DNA from: Brachycybe producta
Taxonomy: Eukaryota; Arthropoda; Diplopoda; Playtdesmida; Andrognathidae
Assembly: GCA_036925085.1 (NCBI GenBank)
Contig: JAUPFP010000001.1
Location: 10,295,754-10,359,753, forward strand
DNA length: 64,000 nucleotides
Direction: 5' to 3'
Shown here: piece after piece, positions 1-12,322 of the stretch
Layout of the letters: the number at the start of each line of letters is the position of its first letter
How positions within the stretch are numbered: the stretch's first letter is position 1
Translations under genes and position numbers: made by a program
Notes under the pieces: generated by a model
The model's input: the letters and a program-made list of their open reading frames with translations, nothing else
The model's database searches: none
Told to the model about the DNA's origin: nothing

Positions 1-540
1 AATCTATAAACCAAGAGTCTGTTTGTCTGTTGGTCTGGCGGCAGGTGGAACCACAGAACACACACAGATTGGCGGCGACGGCGGCAGCGGCGCTGCAGTA
101 ATTAGGAAGACAATCATTTTTATTCAAACTCACCCATCACCCACCCCCTTTCCACCTTCAATTGATATATTACTATAAAACCTCATAGTGTAAATGATAA
201 TTGCATATAGGCTAGCTAACATCAAACAGCTTTTAAATGTTTGACTATAAGGAATTTTCTCGGATAAGGCCTCTAAATGGTTGGGTCAAGTTGACTGACT
301 GATTGTCCAACAGGCTTCATTATTATCAACCTCCTACCTCCCTCTCTCCCTGTGATATATTGTTTACTATTAGAAATAAAAACTCTTGGTTCCCTTTTTC
401 CCCCCCATTCAATATTATGAACGTGATGCACCACCGTCCATAAAATGTTTTTTATGTTTGTCTTTTTTTCCTCCTCTGTAATATAATAAAAATGAGGGGG
501 AATTATTCTATTTGAATATAAGGCCCTAAAGCTATTGACA
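1..540. other. No gene seen
   Basis: A short GC-rich patch with CGG/GGC runs lies near 70-95. The rest is AT-rich. The open frames here have no coding character that I recognise. Confidence 0.5.
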
Positions 541-559
541 CGTGTTGCCCTCTCATCCC

Positions 560-885
560 TTAAAAACATGTACAACTGTACATGTATTGATTATATAGTG
601 AAGTCGCTATGCCTAGTTGCACTTCAGGAAGTAATGCAACAGCAATGCAAAAGAGCATTCTCTACTGCGCATGTGCACATTGCAGCAACATCACACGTGA
701 GCAGTACTCAACCCTTATAAATATGTACATGTATGACATAATGATTATACAGTATAATGAAGTCACCAGGCCTATAGTTACACTTAGGAAGTAATGCAAC
801 AGCTAAGCAAAAAGGGGGCATTCTCTACTGCGCATGTGCATATTGCAGCAACAGCACACACACACAGTAGTCAGCCCTCTTACAT
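560..885. repeat. Tandem duplication, about 170 bp unit
   Basis: Two diverged copies follow each other (about 595-715 and 765-885). Both carry a block with GTAATGCAACAGC, then CATTCTCTACTGCGCATG and a nearby GCAGCAAC. A third, more decayed copy is suggested at 1260-1400 (TTCTCTACTGC, then a GCAAC block). The two short open frames here lie inside the repeat and are probably not genes. This may be a dispersed element of unknown type. Confidence 0.6.
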
Positions 886-2283
886 TGCTGCTGCATTATT
901 TCATTAAATGCACTATTCTTAAGATTGCATTCAAGTTTGAAGTTCACAATTTATTGATAGCCTAGATCTACAAATACTATTTATATATCATACTATAAAC
1001 AATCAATCTGATAAAACGCCATCATTGTTTACTGATATTTTAAGCAATGTTTCTAAATTTTAAATATCCATAGCAGCTCTTAAATCTTCATGTTTGACAA
1101 AGTGGATAAAGGCAGAATGCAGTCATTTTAGTATAATCTACTTTGACTGGTGCATTTCAAGAATGTACATGCGCAGTAAAAAGCAACGTGACCTTAACTT
1201 AACTACATAGTCTAAACCAAGTTTTTGGCCAGTTTCTGAACAAGTAAAGTCCTCATTCACATCATGAAGAAATGCAAAAGCAATGAAAGGTCGTTCTCTA
1301 CTGCTCAGTGCTCATGTCTCATTCAAACCTACCAATCCAAAGTAGACTCCACATTCTGCGCTTGTGCAATGTAGAGCAACCTTGCCTTAACGAAAAATTA
1401 ACCTCATGGCCTAAATCTGCATAAATACACATATACATGCATCTATATGATGAGGAGCTCGGGTCACACCCTGTTTAATTTGAAATATATCGTCTTTTGT
1501 GTGTGTCTCATGGGTAAGTATGGGTGGAGTATATAGGGGAGAATATGATATTTTTTTCAAATAAAAAAGAGTCCTGATGCAATTCTGCAAAGGAAAAGGG
1601 GAAACTTGATATGGTTTTTAATGAAATTAAGACAGGTAATTCTAGTCTCCACGTCCGCTATATTCTTTTTCCTCCATAAATGCCATATCTCAGTTTGTCG
1701 TTTTTAGTCTGCTTTTGTGTTTCTTCTTCAACTGTTGTTGTTCATCTCTTCAATATTTTGTTTGTTTGTCATTTTTGTTTTCTTTTATTTTCACCTAAAA
1801 CAATTGGAATACATATTTTTCTTTTATTATCTCGCTTTTTATCAGGTGATGATAACTGTACTTTTTTAATGGCATTGAAAAAATATATTCCTCACTGAAT
1901 CAATATATTTGATCATATTTTATATTTACAGTTATTTAATTTATCTTCATTATTTTATTATCTTTAGGAATTTTTTTTAGTGATGGTGAATTCTGGATTT
2001 ATTAATAACCGGTAGAAAAAAAATGCGATTTTATTTGGTAAGCTTTATCAGCTTTTTTTTTTTCCTACTTTTTTTTCTTAAATTAGAACAAACAAGTTTT
2101 GTGACATTCCATATGGATGCATTACTTGTATGGATTACATTCTACAGGGCTTTTCACATGCTGCAATTGGACTTCTCTGTCCCTCTACCACAAGCCTTTT
2201 TGGCTGCATGTAGAGTAATTACTCGCTTTTATTTAACTTTATAATTTGTTTGTCCTTCCTTCTGAAATATTTGAAAATAATTC
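886..2283. other. No gene seen, AT-rich
   Basis: Only degraded traces of the preceding repeat (around 1140-1400) and low-complexity T-rich DNA are visible. Short hydrophobic open frames at 1680-1898 and 2023-2244 are what T-rich DNA gives by chance. Confidence 0.5.
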
Positions 2284-2346
2284 GCACTGCAACGGATTGA
2301 ACCCATGATCCACATTACCAAGGTCTAAGACCCTAACCACCACACC
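2284..2346 (-). mobile_element. tRNA-derived SINE head
   Basis: Read on the minus strand, this stretch has a Pol III B-box-like block (GGGTTCAATCC, minus strand of 2294-2304). About 40 bases upstream is an A-box-like block (TGGTGGTTAGGG). That spacing fits a tRNA promoter. No cloverleaf can be completed, so it is more likely a SINE head than a tRNA gene. The tail was not defined. Confidence 0.45.
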
Positions 2347-2645
2347 ATTGGATTTGAATATAAATTTGAAAAACAAGAGAATTAAACAGAAAACATGTTT
2401 TTTGTGATACTCGCTTTCATTAAAAAAATATATATATATATATATAAATATATATATATTTATTCAATTCAATTAAATACACCTGCAATCAGCTCGAAAG
2501 CCATGTGGCAGGGAGGGATTGCTCCCAATCACGACCGATTGTCATTATTTAAAAATGAGACATCATCATGAAATTGAAATCGTCCTAACAAAGAACTATT
2601 CACAGGAAGAGAATTCCATAGTCTAATAACATTTATATATATATA

Positions 2646-2703
<58 letters not shown>

Positions 2704-2772
2704 ACTTTAATAAAAAAACATGTTTTCTGTTTAATTCTCTTGTTTTTCAAATTTATATTCAAATCCAATTTG
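2346..2772. repeat. Inverted repeat with (TA)n runs
   Basis: Arms of roughly 65 bases at 2347-2412 and 2706-2772 are close to exact reverse complements; both contain the block ACAAGAGAATTAAACAG or its complement. TA dinucleotide runs sit at 2407-2460 and 2638-2700. The TA runs could themselves extrude cruciforms. The middle holds a LINE-like coding trace. Confidence 0.65.
2532..2640 (-). pseudogene. Non-LTR retrotransposon C-terminal trace
   Basis: The minus-strand frame has the string VIRLWNSLPVNSS followed by a hydrophilic tail with a Phe pattern. The pattern R-x-W-N-S-L-P near a C-terminus is typical of jockey/CR1/RTE-type LINE ORF2 proteins. Only about 35 residues remain and upstream it runs into the (TA)n repeat, so it is a fragment at most. 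A chance match is possible. Confidence 0.4.
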
Positions 2773-3598
2773 GATATAAATTTGGTAAAATATGGATTTT
2801 CAAATTATAAACTGAAATATGCATAAAATCTTGCACAATTTGTTTTATGCTAAATTGTGCCCATTGCAGTAGGGCCTACCCTATACTCAAGCAGAAATTA
2901 AACTTGAGTTATATTTACAGGAAAAGTCAACAGAATACATTATTTTCTGCACTGATTGACGGACGAATGCTGAAAAAACCAACGGAAATTAGAATTAGAA
3001 ATAAAAATAAATCAGAAAATTCCTACAGTGCTTTGGATTGAAAAATGTGAAATTATGTGGGATTTTATTCTTAGTGTGTGTGTGATTCTTCCCTTATTGT
3101 CACTTTAATAAATTTCTTGCATCATATTTGCAAGAAGTTCTTGCAAAATGATATGCAGAAAACACTTTATCTTTGTTTTTTACTGCAAGACAATGGTGGA
3201 AGATTTGCACCAACATTAATTAGTTTTATTTCTTACCAGAGATATCTTGCTGTAAATATTTCTGCTTTATATCGGCAGTGACACAATAATACAATGCATT
3301 AAATATTATTCAACTGTTTGTAGAGGCAAAAGACCTGTACAACAAATATAAATAATCCATATTGGGTCCTTACTAGGTCCTTAGCAATTGTTTGCAATTA
3401 CAGGTATACTATACATTATAACCATATAAAAAGTGTCTCTGTTTGGAGTTTATATCGCGGAAACAGTTTAAGTAAGACAGAATGTTAATAGATCTTTGAA
3501 ATTTAATAAATTAAATTTTCAAGCATGTCCAACCAATGGACGCTAAAAAATGAATAATGGCAATTCAGTATTTTTTTTCTGGACAACAATTAAAAATT
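2773..3598. other. No gene seen
   Basis: AT-rich DNA. Short open frames at 2847-3041 and 3078-3281 lack any recognisable motif. Confidence 0.5.
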
Positions 3599-3601
3599 TA
3601 A

Positions 3602-4022
3602 GGATGCGTTCAGTCTACTTGCACTCGGGCTAGTACGTGCCCTTGTTGACTTGTCTTAGCTGGGGCGTGTGCTCTTGTCAACTGAGGGTTGAGAGAGTTC
3701 AGTTACTCGAGAGGCTTTGACTCGTGCGGATCCGATGAGCGACGACGAGGTTTTAATTACTAGTGCAAGTTTTATTATCATGCCCCTCAATATTGGGAGA
3801 AACGAAACTCCACGAGTACAGCGAGTCAACTAAACTCTGCTCGTCGCTGTCCAACGATTTGCAAGTCTTGACGAGCACCTCTGTGATGTACCGACACCAA
3901 GTAGAGCGAGCAATACTCACGCTACTTGTATTGCTGCTCGCGCGTCCATCCACATTACTCGGGGTTGTCGACGAGCCACATTACTGAGTCCGAGCCCGAG
4001 TACGAGCAGTCTGAACGCATCC
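3602..4022. mobile_element. PIF/Harbinger-like MITE, 421 bp
   Basis: The ends form imperfect inverted repeats of about 33 bp starting GGATGCGTTCAG. They are flanked by the 3-bp direct repeat TAA (3599-3601 and 4023-4025). Three-base TWA target duplications are the hallmark of PIF/Harbinger elements. The interior is CG-rich compared with its surroundings and full of CTCG/CGAG motifs, and no transposase is present. A diverged copy lies at 48643-49050. Confidence 0.75.
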
Positions 4023-4025
4023 TAA

Positions 4026-5225
4026 GTCATTAAAGAAAAACAGAAATGTATTTAAATGTGCTAAAACTATATTCATGAATTTATCTTTACATAAAAATGT
4101 TTATACAAGTTTTAAAAAAAAATTAATGATTTTTGCAACATAGTGAAGAAATTATTTTTAATTCATTAATAATAATGAATTTTAAAAGATAATGTCATCA
4201 TAACAACACATTTGTTTTTCTACTTTCTAAAAAAAATTAAAATTATTTGCTTCTTATGACAAAGAAAAATTAGAATTCTTTTGGTTTACTTAGAAATTAT
4301 TTTTGAGCCAAATTATAAATAAGACAAATTACCTATTTTGGTTCACTTCTTGAATCACCTGGTTGTACAAATTACAAATTTTAATGTGTATTCATCAAAC
4401 TTCAAAAGTTTATTAATATAAATTTCAAATTTGAACTTATTCTTTTTATTTGGAGGCCCTCCAAAGGGCCCTTAATATTTAGTGTCCCTTTGATTTTTAT
4501 TTGATGCACCCAGATCCTGCTTCTTTTTTTTTATTAATGGGTTCTCAAAATCTCAGCCATTCCCTTCCTTCTTCCCCTTCCAAATCTCCCCCCCCCCCCT
4601 CCAACACATACACACATCATACTTATTTATTTTAGGGGTCAAATGTTAAATCCACGGATATCAAACAATTGTACAATTTATATTCCATTGAAAAATAAAA
4701 GAAGGTTTAAAATGGCATCCGTAACCTGGGTAACATGTCGTGCTACAATTGCTTATACAGTATATTGAAATATAAGCGACAACCCCCCCCCCCCCCCAAA
4801 AAAAGTGAAACTTTAGGATGTGTTTTTCACAGAAGAAAAAAAAATGTATGGTGGTGATGGGTGAAGTTATTTGTTTTTAGTGAGAATGAGACAAAATAAA
4901 ATAAAATACATATAATGTACACACATTTGATCTTCTGGGAAATGGATTTGACAGTTGGGTGGGTGGTGTGTTAAGGTTGGGGGTTGGGTGCTTGTTGGTT
5001 GGCAAGCTCTAATGTCATAGTGACTGAATTTTTTTTTTTGTAAAAAAAATTTATATCAATTGATAATGGTAGAAATTCAATCAAATAGCAGCGAAAAATG
5101 ATATGGCCCACGTTTAAATGTTTAACTTTGAAGATAGATAGTACTTACAAGTTCAGAAAATAATACAGAGTGTGTAAAAAACAACAAATAAACGCAACAC
5201 TTTCAAAATAATTTATTGAGAGAAG
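4026..5225. other. No gene seen, AT-rich with C runs
   Basis: Contains homopolymer C runs near 4588-4600 and 4784-4797. No open frame of interest. Confidence 0.5.
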
Positions 5226-5233
5226 AGTATATG

Positions 5234-5499
5234 CAGTGCCATCTTAAGACACAGGCTAGAAGGGCTGTAGCCGAGGGCCCTTCAGTTTTAAAGGTCTCTT
5301 CTTACCTTATAAAAAAATGAAACACTGGAAAAGAAACGTTTTTTGGGAAATTTATAACCCAACATTTCTGAATCAGAAGTGGAGGCCATGGGTTATAAAA
5401 GTAGGTGGTTGATGTTTAAATGAAACATTTGTGGGTGAGCCTGGGGCCCCCCCATTTTTCAATTAGCCCTGGGCTCCAATAATTCTTGTGACGGCACTG
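5234..5499. mobile_element. hAT MITE, 266 bp
   Basis: Ends are CAGTGCCATC and, read inward from the other side, CAGTGCCGTC. They are flanked by near-identical 8-bp repeats, agtatatg (5226-5233) and agtatacg (5500-5507). Eight-base target duplications plus CAGTG termini indicate the hAT superfamily. No transposase is encoded. A related, inverted and partly truncated copy lies at 48240-48488. Confidence 0.8.
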
Positions 5500-5890
5500 A
5501 GTATACGTGATCAGAAAAAATATGGTTTCTTGAAGTTTTTTTTTAATATTAAACATTTTTCCAAGGATGTTTTGGGTTCCAGAATATTAAACAATGGCCA
5601 GGGAAGAGTAATTAATACCGACATCGAAAGAATAGCTATGGAGAGGATTGCGTTCAAAGTAGTGATTGCTCACCTCTGAATCAGGAAACGGCACATAAAG
5701 AAGATTATTATTAATTGAAATAAAATTATGAAGACAAAACAATTTTATTACAACTAATTTCAATGTGTGCATGGAAAGAAGTTGAATGTATTTAAAAACA
5801 GTTAAGGTGGTTTTAAAATATAAACGCCTCTTGGTCTCTGGTTATTTCTGTCTTTCGGATGCAAAATTAAGAGACACTTCGAAGTCTTTT

Positions 5891-6088
5891 AGAAACTAGA
5901 AAGGTAGCTCAATCACATCAGGGTATTTTCATGTTGATATTTTTTAAAAATAAGCTTTCTATGTGTTTGAAAATGACCGATGTTCAAGCAGACGATTTTT
6001 TTTTAAATTTTTGTCTATAAAAGTATGATTTAGAAATGTAGCAAACATAAAAATACTCTTAAGTGATTCAGCTACCCTTCTAGTTTCT
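5891..6088. mobile_element. MITE of AGAAACTAGAA family, copy 1
   Basis: The termini AGAAACTAGAAAGGTAGCTC and its near reverse complement at 6069-6088 form about 20-bp inverted repeats. The interior is AT-rich without a gene. Copies with the same ends occur at 9751-9920 and 50514-50780, so this is a dispersed family. I cannot assign a superfamily. Confidence 0.65.
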
Positions 6089-6204
6089 CTTAAATTTTAC
6101 TTCCAAAAGGCAGAATAATCAAAGAGTTCGAAAATCAGTTCAACATCAATCAGGATCATCATTTCCTGCACCTTTCTCCGAAACATGCAAGGGTCCACCC
6201 TTAC

Positions 6205-6288
6205 CGGTTCTATCTCGCCACTCCTTATGATTTTGTTCCAAACTTCCAGAGACCCCACATGCCACGCCATATCCCGTTTTACCACCAT
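6205..6288 (-). CDS. Possible single coding exon, unidentified
   Basis: On the minus strand an ATG opens 28 residues (start MVVKRDMAWHVGSLEVWNK) before a good splice-donor-like string ACCG-GTAAGG at 6205/6204. The residue mix looks coding in an otherwise noncoding stretch. The frame also stays open through the donor to 6097. No partner exon was found nearby. Chance is a serious alternative. Confidence 0.2.
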
Positions 6289-9200
6289 GTAACTAGGGTT
6301 TTACCACAAGCTCTTCATAAACCATTAATAAAATTGCTGTTCAGTGCTAATTCCGTTGAATAATTTAAAATTAACTTTTAAGGGAATTTTCAATAAATAG
6401 TTAAAAATACATTAAACCATTTTTTCTTAAAGAAATTCAAATATAATCCACATAATAAAAAGAATATCTGACATAACTTATCCAAACACTGTCGTATTAA
6501 TAAAATAGCAAGCTAGGATGGCAGCTAAATTTTAATAAAATAATTAATATGTTTAGTTAGTTAAAATGATTCAATAAACTATCTTTTCACCTCGTGTATT
6601 CTTCCGCTTTTATAACACAAACAAAATTTTTTTTTTTAAAAAATGAATTTAAAATTATTACGGTTATTTTTTAATGACTCTGTATATGTAATGTTTAGGT
6701 AAGGGTTTTTTTTTGTTCTGATATTATGGAAGAAATATTGTTTGCGGATCTTTCTCTATATTTTAGAACTCCTCCTCCTCCTTTCTCTTTTCAAATGTTA
6801 GTTTCTCCTTATAATGTTTAATCTGTCATCAGAAACCCCTGGGATGGTTAAATGTACGTCAGTCACCTCTCTCTTTATTATTATTATTATTATTATTATC
6901 ATAATATTAATAATATTAATAATGGAGACGACGACGTCTCAAATAAAAAGTATTGAATTACAATTACAGAGGAAGAAAAAAATGCGAATAAATCAAAATA
7001 AAAGGAAATTTTAATTTGGCACGTGTTTGTTGTGTTTGCACGTCTGATAGACAGAAAGAAGGAACGAAAAAAAAAATTAACGCGTTTCATTTGTTTAGAA
7101 CATTTTCATGTTTATATACATAAATATATATTATATATAAATAATCGGAAATGGGGAGCGCTGAAATTGTCGTGTCATTTCCGTTGATAAAACGCGCGGA
7201 ATTACACACTACATTTCCGCATTTACAATTGATTTTTTTTTGTATTCTTCTTCGAATATATATTTCTATTGTTTCTAAATTCTGTAGGTTCTAAATGCTG
7301 TGTGTTCACTGTTGAGTGTCATAGAAATAGGGAGATAATATAAGTGGGGGGGGGGCGGGTGGCATTTTAGCAAAAGTTTTAATTCACTTTTTTAAATTGT
7401 TTACTCTTCCCACTGGTTTCATTCAGGCTCTCAGCTTTTTCTTGCATAGAGAGAGCTTTTTATTCCCCACATTTTGAGATGGTTTTGTGCCCAACAAAGA
7501 TAAACCCCTGAAACTCTAGGAGTCGCTATGACACAGTGGCAAAAACAATCATTACAATGCAAAACAATAATACAAGCATAGTAAAATCCCACAGAATTTC
7601 ATTTTGTAAGGAATTTAGCAGAAGCGCCATTCAGTGATAGCACCCTAGAGATCATCTGATTTTTCATTTCTAATTCTAGTTTTTCTCTAAATTTCTGCTT
7701 TCTGTTGCGTTTACGGGTTCTCATATACTGTAATATAATAGAAAAACACTTTAATGATATTTTAAGTTTATGGAAGGAAGAAAGAATATGAAGAATAAAC
7801 GTAAATAATTATGCTATTGGTTGATAAAATGTAATTCTGTGTGTCAGAATAATAAATATTCAGACAATTTCAGCTTTTTTTTCTGCTGACATTCCGCCAA
7901 TGAAGTCAAATAATTATTTGAATTCGAAAAATTCTATTTTCAGTCACATTTTCAGTTGGCTGTTTTTGCATGTAGCACCTTGGCATGAGACTTGGAGATG
8001 TCATTACAAAAAGGCATTACGACTGTCATAGTATAATAAATATTTATAACATATACAGTAATATAACCAAGTAATATTTTTATGAAAGTAAAATTAGTCA
8101 CATAATAACAGAAGCATATAACAGCATTATCATATGATTCATATCAATATCAGTTATAAGTCTATGACTCTTAACCAGCTATATCATAAAGTGACAAAAT
8201 AAGATATGACTCATAAATCTGTCATATTTTCCTGTAAATGGAGCCACTGGTTTGCAACACAAATTAATTTAGTAACAATGCAAATATTACACTCTACTGC
8301 ACACGTGTAGAATCACACTTCAACACAGTAACCAAAGTATAGTAGACGCGGCACTGGCATTAACGCAATGCAAAAAAATTCGAACAGGCTTTAAGTATGA
8401 ACAAATCAAGGTTGCAAGCAGCCATTCACTGCCCATCAATTAAAACCTTGCATGAGAACAAAAAGTATCATCTATAGAAGAATGCCTAATTGATCATAAT
8501 TTCGAAGTGCAAAAGAGAAAAAGCATATTTTTAATGTGAACATGTTGTATTGCATTCCATTTTCAAAATCTTAACCTACCGTGTATATAAGGAACAATGT
8601 TTTGTACGAATTTATTGTTCAAGTTGAAGGACAATGGATAAAAATAGTGATTTGGTTGCACTGATTATTATTTTCTTTTTTGAACAATAATATTTAATGG
8701 TAATAGACACCTTCATGACATTGTGTCATGGGAATGTCGGCTCATATTTGTTACTTGCATACTAGAATCATGCACGGAATTGACAAAGAAGGTATAAAAA
8801 AAAACTAAATTGGTCTCTCTACCTACAGAGAAAAAAGTGACCCGTACATGGATTGTAATCAGCAGATAACACTAGTTTAACAACAGTGCTGAAAAATCCA
8901 TTCCAGTTATAAATGTAGTATGATGAATAGTCATCTTAATTGTTTTATAGGATTCCCGTCTTGTAAAACACATTAAAAAAACAACAACTTCAGCAAAGAC
9001 AAAAAAGAAATATAAGAAATTAAAATAAATTGAATCGAAATTTGGGTTCAGAGAGAAAAAGAGAGAGAGAGAGAGAGAGAGACACACATAAATGTACCTT
9101 AGTAGGTAGGTAGTTGTGCCCATGCAATTCAATACATGTGTCACAAACTGCCAAACAAAGTCATATAATGCATTTTAAGTTGCAGCATTTGGCTGTTTTT

Positions 9201-9750
9201 TTTTCTTCTTCTTCTTCATTTTGAAAAAAAATAATACCCATTAAAGATGTTCTTCATGTCTTTGTCTGTCTCTATTTCAAATGTCATTGTCAATTGTCAT
9301 AAAATGACTATTGTTTTTTTTTGGAGGATTTTTTTTTTGCTTGTTCTTTTGTGGTACACCTTTTATTGTGGCCCCGCTTTTCAGTTTTTATGGCTTCAGT
9401 CCATAACATATACAGTATGTGACAGAACTAAAAACCAAAAATGACACTGCTAAATCATTTAAAAAGGAATATCTCTGAAATAAAACAAGCGACACATTTA
9501 AAACTTCAGTCGATTAAGTTAACATATCAAAATGTACATCTTAAGAAAAAATTACGCAAAATTGTAAAGAAATAATTATAAACGTTATTGACGTTTTTCA
9601 GTGAGAAAATCATGAAGAGAAGCGAATTATTTTTTTTTTAAATTCTCTATTAAGGTACCGTAGTTTTAAAGTGTAAAACGCCATTCTGAACTTTGATTTT
9701 TCAAGTATTTCAGATGCAAAATTAAGTTAAAAAAATCCTGAATACGTTTT
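6289..9750. other. No gene seen, AT-rich with microsatellites
   Basis: About 3.4 kb of AT-rich DNA. It holds a (TTA)n run at about 6865-6925, poly-G near 7345-7356, (GA)n at about 9055-9080 and (CTT)n near 9205-9218. Open frames over the GA/CT run (8872-9144 minus) are repeat artefacts. Confidence 0.55.
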
Positions 9751-9920
9751 AGAAACTAGGAGAGTACTTCTCATGTTGATCTTGCAAAATAAACCTTAGT
9801 TTGAAATTGGCACAACTTTAAAAAGACTATTTTTTTAATATTTTCTATAAAACGATTATTTCGAATCAAATCAACATGACTTAGCCTTTAGGTAAGGATT
9901 GAGCTACCCTTCTATTTTCT
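9751..9920. mobile_element. MITE of AGAAACTAGAA family, copy 2
   Basis: Starts AGAAACTAGGAGAGTA and ends with GAGCTACCCTTCTATTTTCT, matching the inverted ends of the copy at 5891-6088. AT-rich interior, no gene. Confidence 0.6.
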
Positions 9921-11509
9921 AAAACGATTTCATGTTTCTATTTATGCTATATTATTGCTCTGTTTTTAGTTTCTGAGATGATCAATGTTAAACAATAAAA
10001 TAGCCCGTGGCACCCTAATAATCTGGCGTCACATGTTTCTGAAACACTCTGTAGATGTGTTTTATACAATGTATACAAGTGTTGTATATACATCATGTTG
10101 TATGTATATCCACGACATTTGAAAGACACATGTATGAAATGGTGTCGGACATGTGGTTTTAATATCATCATTGTTGGTGTGTGTGTTTTTTCCTATCTCT
10201 CTCTCTCTTTTTAGGTTTAGCATTCCAATTCTCAAACTGATGCCATCCAAATAGCAAGCAGCCAATGGAATGTTTGTGGCCCCTATTGTTGTATAATAAT
10301 TGTGCGACAGACACAAAATTTGTTAACGACTTTCACAAACATGTCTTAATTTCGAGACGTGTGTTATTCTCTGTCTCTTGTGATTCAATAATGACTCTCT
10401 TAATCCCTTCAGGGGTTTAATTTACCCCTCTGTCCGTCTGGCTCTTTAAGTTTAAAGTTTTTTTCTTTTCTATACAGGGACTATAGAGAGAGAAAAAACC
10501 AAGTAAAAACTTCATGTTTATTCTGCCTTTTTTTAAAAAAAAAACGAAAATAAAACAAAGGAAATTACCCTTAGAGGGGTTTCTTTATTATTTAGCTTTA
10601 TTTGTTGTACGTGACACTGTGGATCAAAATATTATAAAACGATTTCATGATATAAAGAGCTGAATTCTTTGAAGTCTACTTAAATGTTGCAAAAAAGTTG
10701 TATTTTTTTTTTTCTCGACATACTGAAATATAAAATTGAATCAGGAAAAAACTATCCCAGGTCTAATTTTGTATCCACATTTATATACAATGCTTTTCTT
10801 CATATTTCATACATGTTGGTCAGAATGTCACATATAAAGCTGCAATCAATCATGACTATTCAGGCAGTGGAAACTAGTGTCTTTATTAGGGAATATTCCC
10901 AATAAGTTTTTTCCCCTAGAAAGAAATTTAATTTATAGAATTTATTTAATTTTAATAAATAAAAAGTTTATTTTGAAAAAAAAAAACATCAACCGTTGAG
11001 TGAATGAGCCAACCTTACTAGTTTTTAAAACACTAACACACTATCTAGTTTATTTATAAATCATCTTAATAAATTACATTATTCTTCATTTCTTCATGTT
11101 TCATGCCTATTGGTCTGAATAACATATAAAGTTGCAATCAATGCGGGCAGTGAAAATTAGTGTTGTGAGTGGGGAATATTCACAATTGGAAATTTCCCCG
11201 AAGTAGGAACTTTCTGTCTGAATATTCTCCAAAATTTCTTCCCAGTTATTTTTTTTGGGAAAGGGGGGGATTTATAAAATTTCCAAGACACAGATCTAAT
11301 AAGAGAAAGTTCCGAAAGGTATAGCAGCAACGTTGACATACTCATGGCTACATATAGAGTGAAAACTTTGAACCACTGGACATGTAAAAATTTGAAAAAA
11401 AAAATCTCCTTACATGTCAACTATTGTTTCAAAACATAACTATTAGTGTTCATACTATCACTTAACACGGTATTGAATAATACACTCAATTTTGTATAAA
11501 TGTGGCTTC
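9921..11509. other. No gene seen
   Basis: AT-rich DNA with poly-T/poly-A runs. Two stretches (10780-10900 and 11060-11170) share the pattern CAT...CAATCAAT...GCAGTG and may be old copies of one repeat. No coding motif recognised. Confidence 0.45.
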
Positions 11510-11584
11510 GGAACCAGTTCGTCAATAACTGGAACTGATAGAACTGGATTGCCCGTATAGGTTGAACTGTTAAGAACTGGTTCC
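11510..11584. repeat. Short inverted repeat GGAACCAGTT
   Basis: Exact 10-bp arms GGAACCAGTT (11510-11519) and AACTGGTTCC (11575-11584). The space between them is filled with further AACTGG-like motifs. Could be a tiny MITE or a degenerate repeat. Confidence 0.5.
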
Positions 11585-11647
11585 TAACAGGTCGGTTCTA
11601 CCATTTGCCACCTTTAACGAACGTGCTAGTGCTAATGCTAATGCTTA

Positions 11648-11878
11648 TTGGTAGTATGTAAAAAGCCATTTCTGCAACAGTCTGAGGCTGCTCCAGACTG
11701 TATACGACTATGTATTAATGCTCTTAAAAATACAAATTGTATATTTGGGTATAGATCTACACGAGGAACAATTGAAAAGAATATTTTGCACAGAATGAAT
11801 ATTAGCTCTGTAAATCCTGAATCTCTCAGATTGAATATGAAATATGAAGAACTTATAAAAAAAGTTACAAATTAAAGT
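11648..11878 (+). CDS. Unidentified coding-looking fragment, 75 aa
   Basis: An open frame of 75 residues with a balanced composition that includes charged residues, unlike the hydrophobic chance frames around it. It ends in a Lys/Glu/Asn-rich tail. TTGGTAG just before it could be a splice acceptor. A run of A then AATAAAG follows at 11981-11994, as at the end of a transcript. I do not recognise the protein. It may be the last exon of a gene, a retrocopy, or transposon debris. It lies about 180 bp upstream of another coding-looking segment. Confidence 0.35.
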
Positions 11879-12062
11879 CACTTGAATTTGGAAGTAATCG
11901 TCAGACTAAAACAGGAATGAGACTGTACATTGTGTAAAAAATGACTTTTATGCCTTTGGACTATGGGTGCTGCATGAATGAAAAAAAAATAAAGTAATGC
12001 ATAACTATATTTATGCTTTGTTATCAGAATAGCACAGCTGACATCATGTATTGATTTTCCAG

Positions 12063-12322
12063 ATCTAAGGGAGTGTGTAAAGCAGTTCCTAAAAGAAGCA
12101 CATAAAGAGGATGCAGCATTAGGACCAATAGGCCCCGAATGCAGAGATCAACGTGATTTGCTTGCAGCTAATGGTGTTGTTGGTGGTGCAGCGGTGGTGT
12201 TGGTGGACAAATCTATCCAGTATCCCCATTCCTGTATGACTGACCCATACTTTTACAAGCATCTAGTGCTTGAACGTGTATTTAATTGGATAGATAAACT
12301 CAATATTATTTTAAGAAAATAG
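12063..12322 (+). CDS. Unidentified exon-like segment, 86 aa
   Basis: A polypyrimidine-AG string (GATTTTCCAG, ends 12062) precedes an uninterrupted frame to TAG at 12320-12322. It has no ATG of its own. Visible residues include LRECVKQFLKEAHKED, a Gly/Val-rich stretch with GGAAVVLVDK, and a C-terminal VFNWIDKLN. Four cysteines lie in the segment (one near the start). It reads like a real exon for an extracellular or enzyme C-terminus. The W-I ending is reminiscent of trypsin-fold proteases, but no catalytic Asp-Ser-Gly motif is visible, so I assign no function. Confidence 0.4.

Noticed and set aside
2284..2346. Functional tRNA gene
   Set aside because: A- and B-box-like blocks exist, but no complete cloverleaf or acceptor stem can be formed.
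2529..2768. Minus ORF of 79 aa with an alternating Tyr-Ile run
   Set aside because: Most of it is translated (TA)n. Only the C-terminal 35 residues look like a LINE trace, which is listed separately.
8872..9144. Minus ORF with a Leu-Ser run
   Set aside because: Created by the (GA)n/(CT)n microsatellite.
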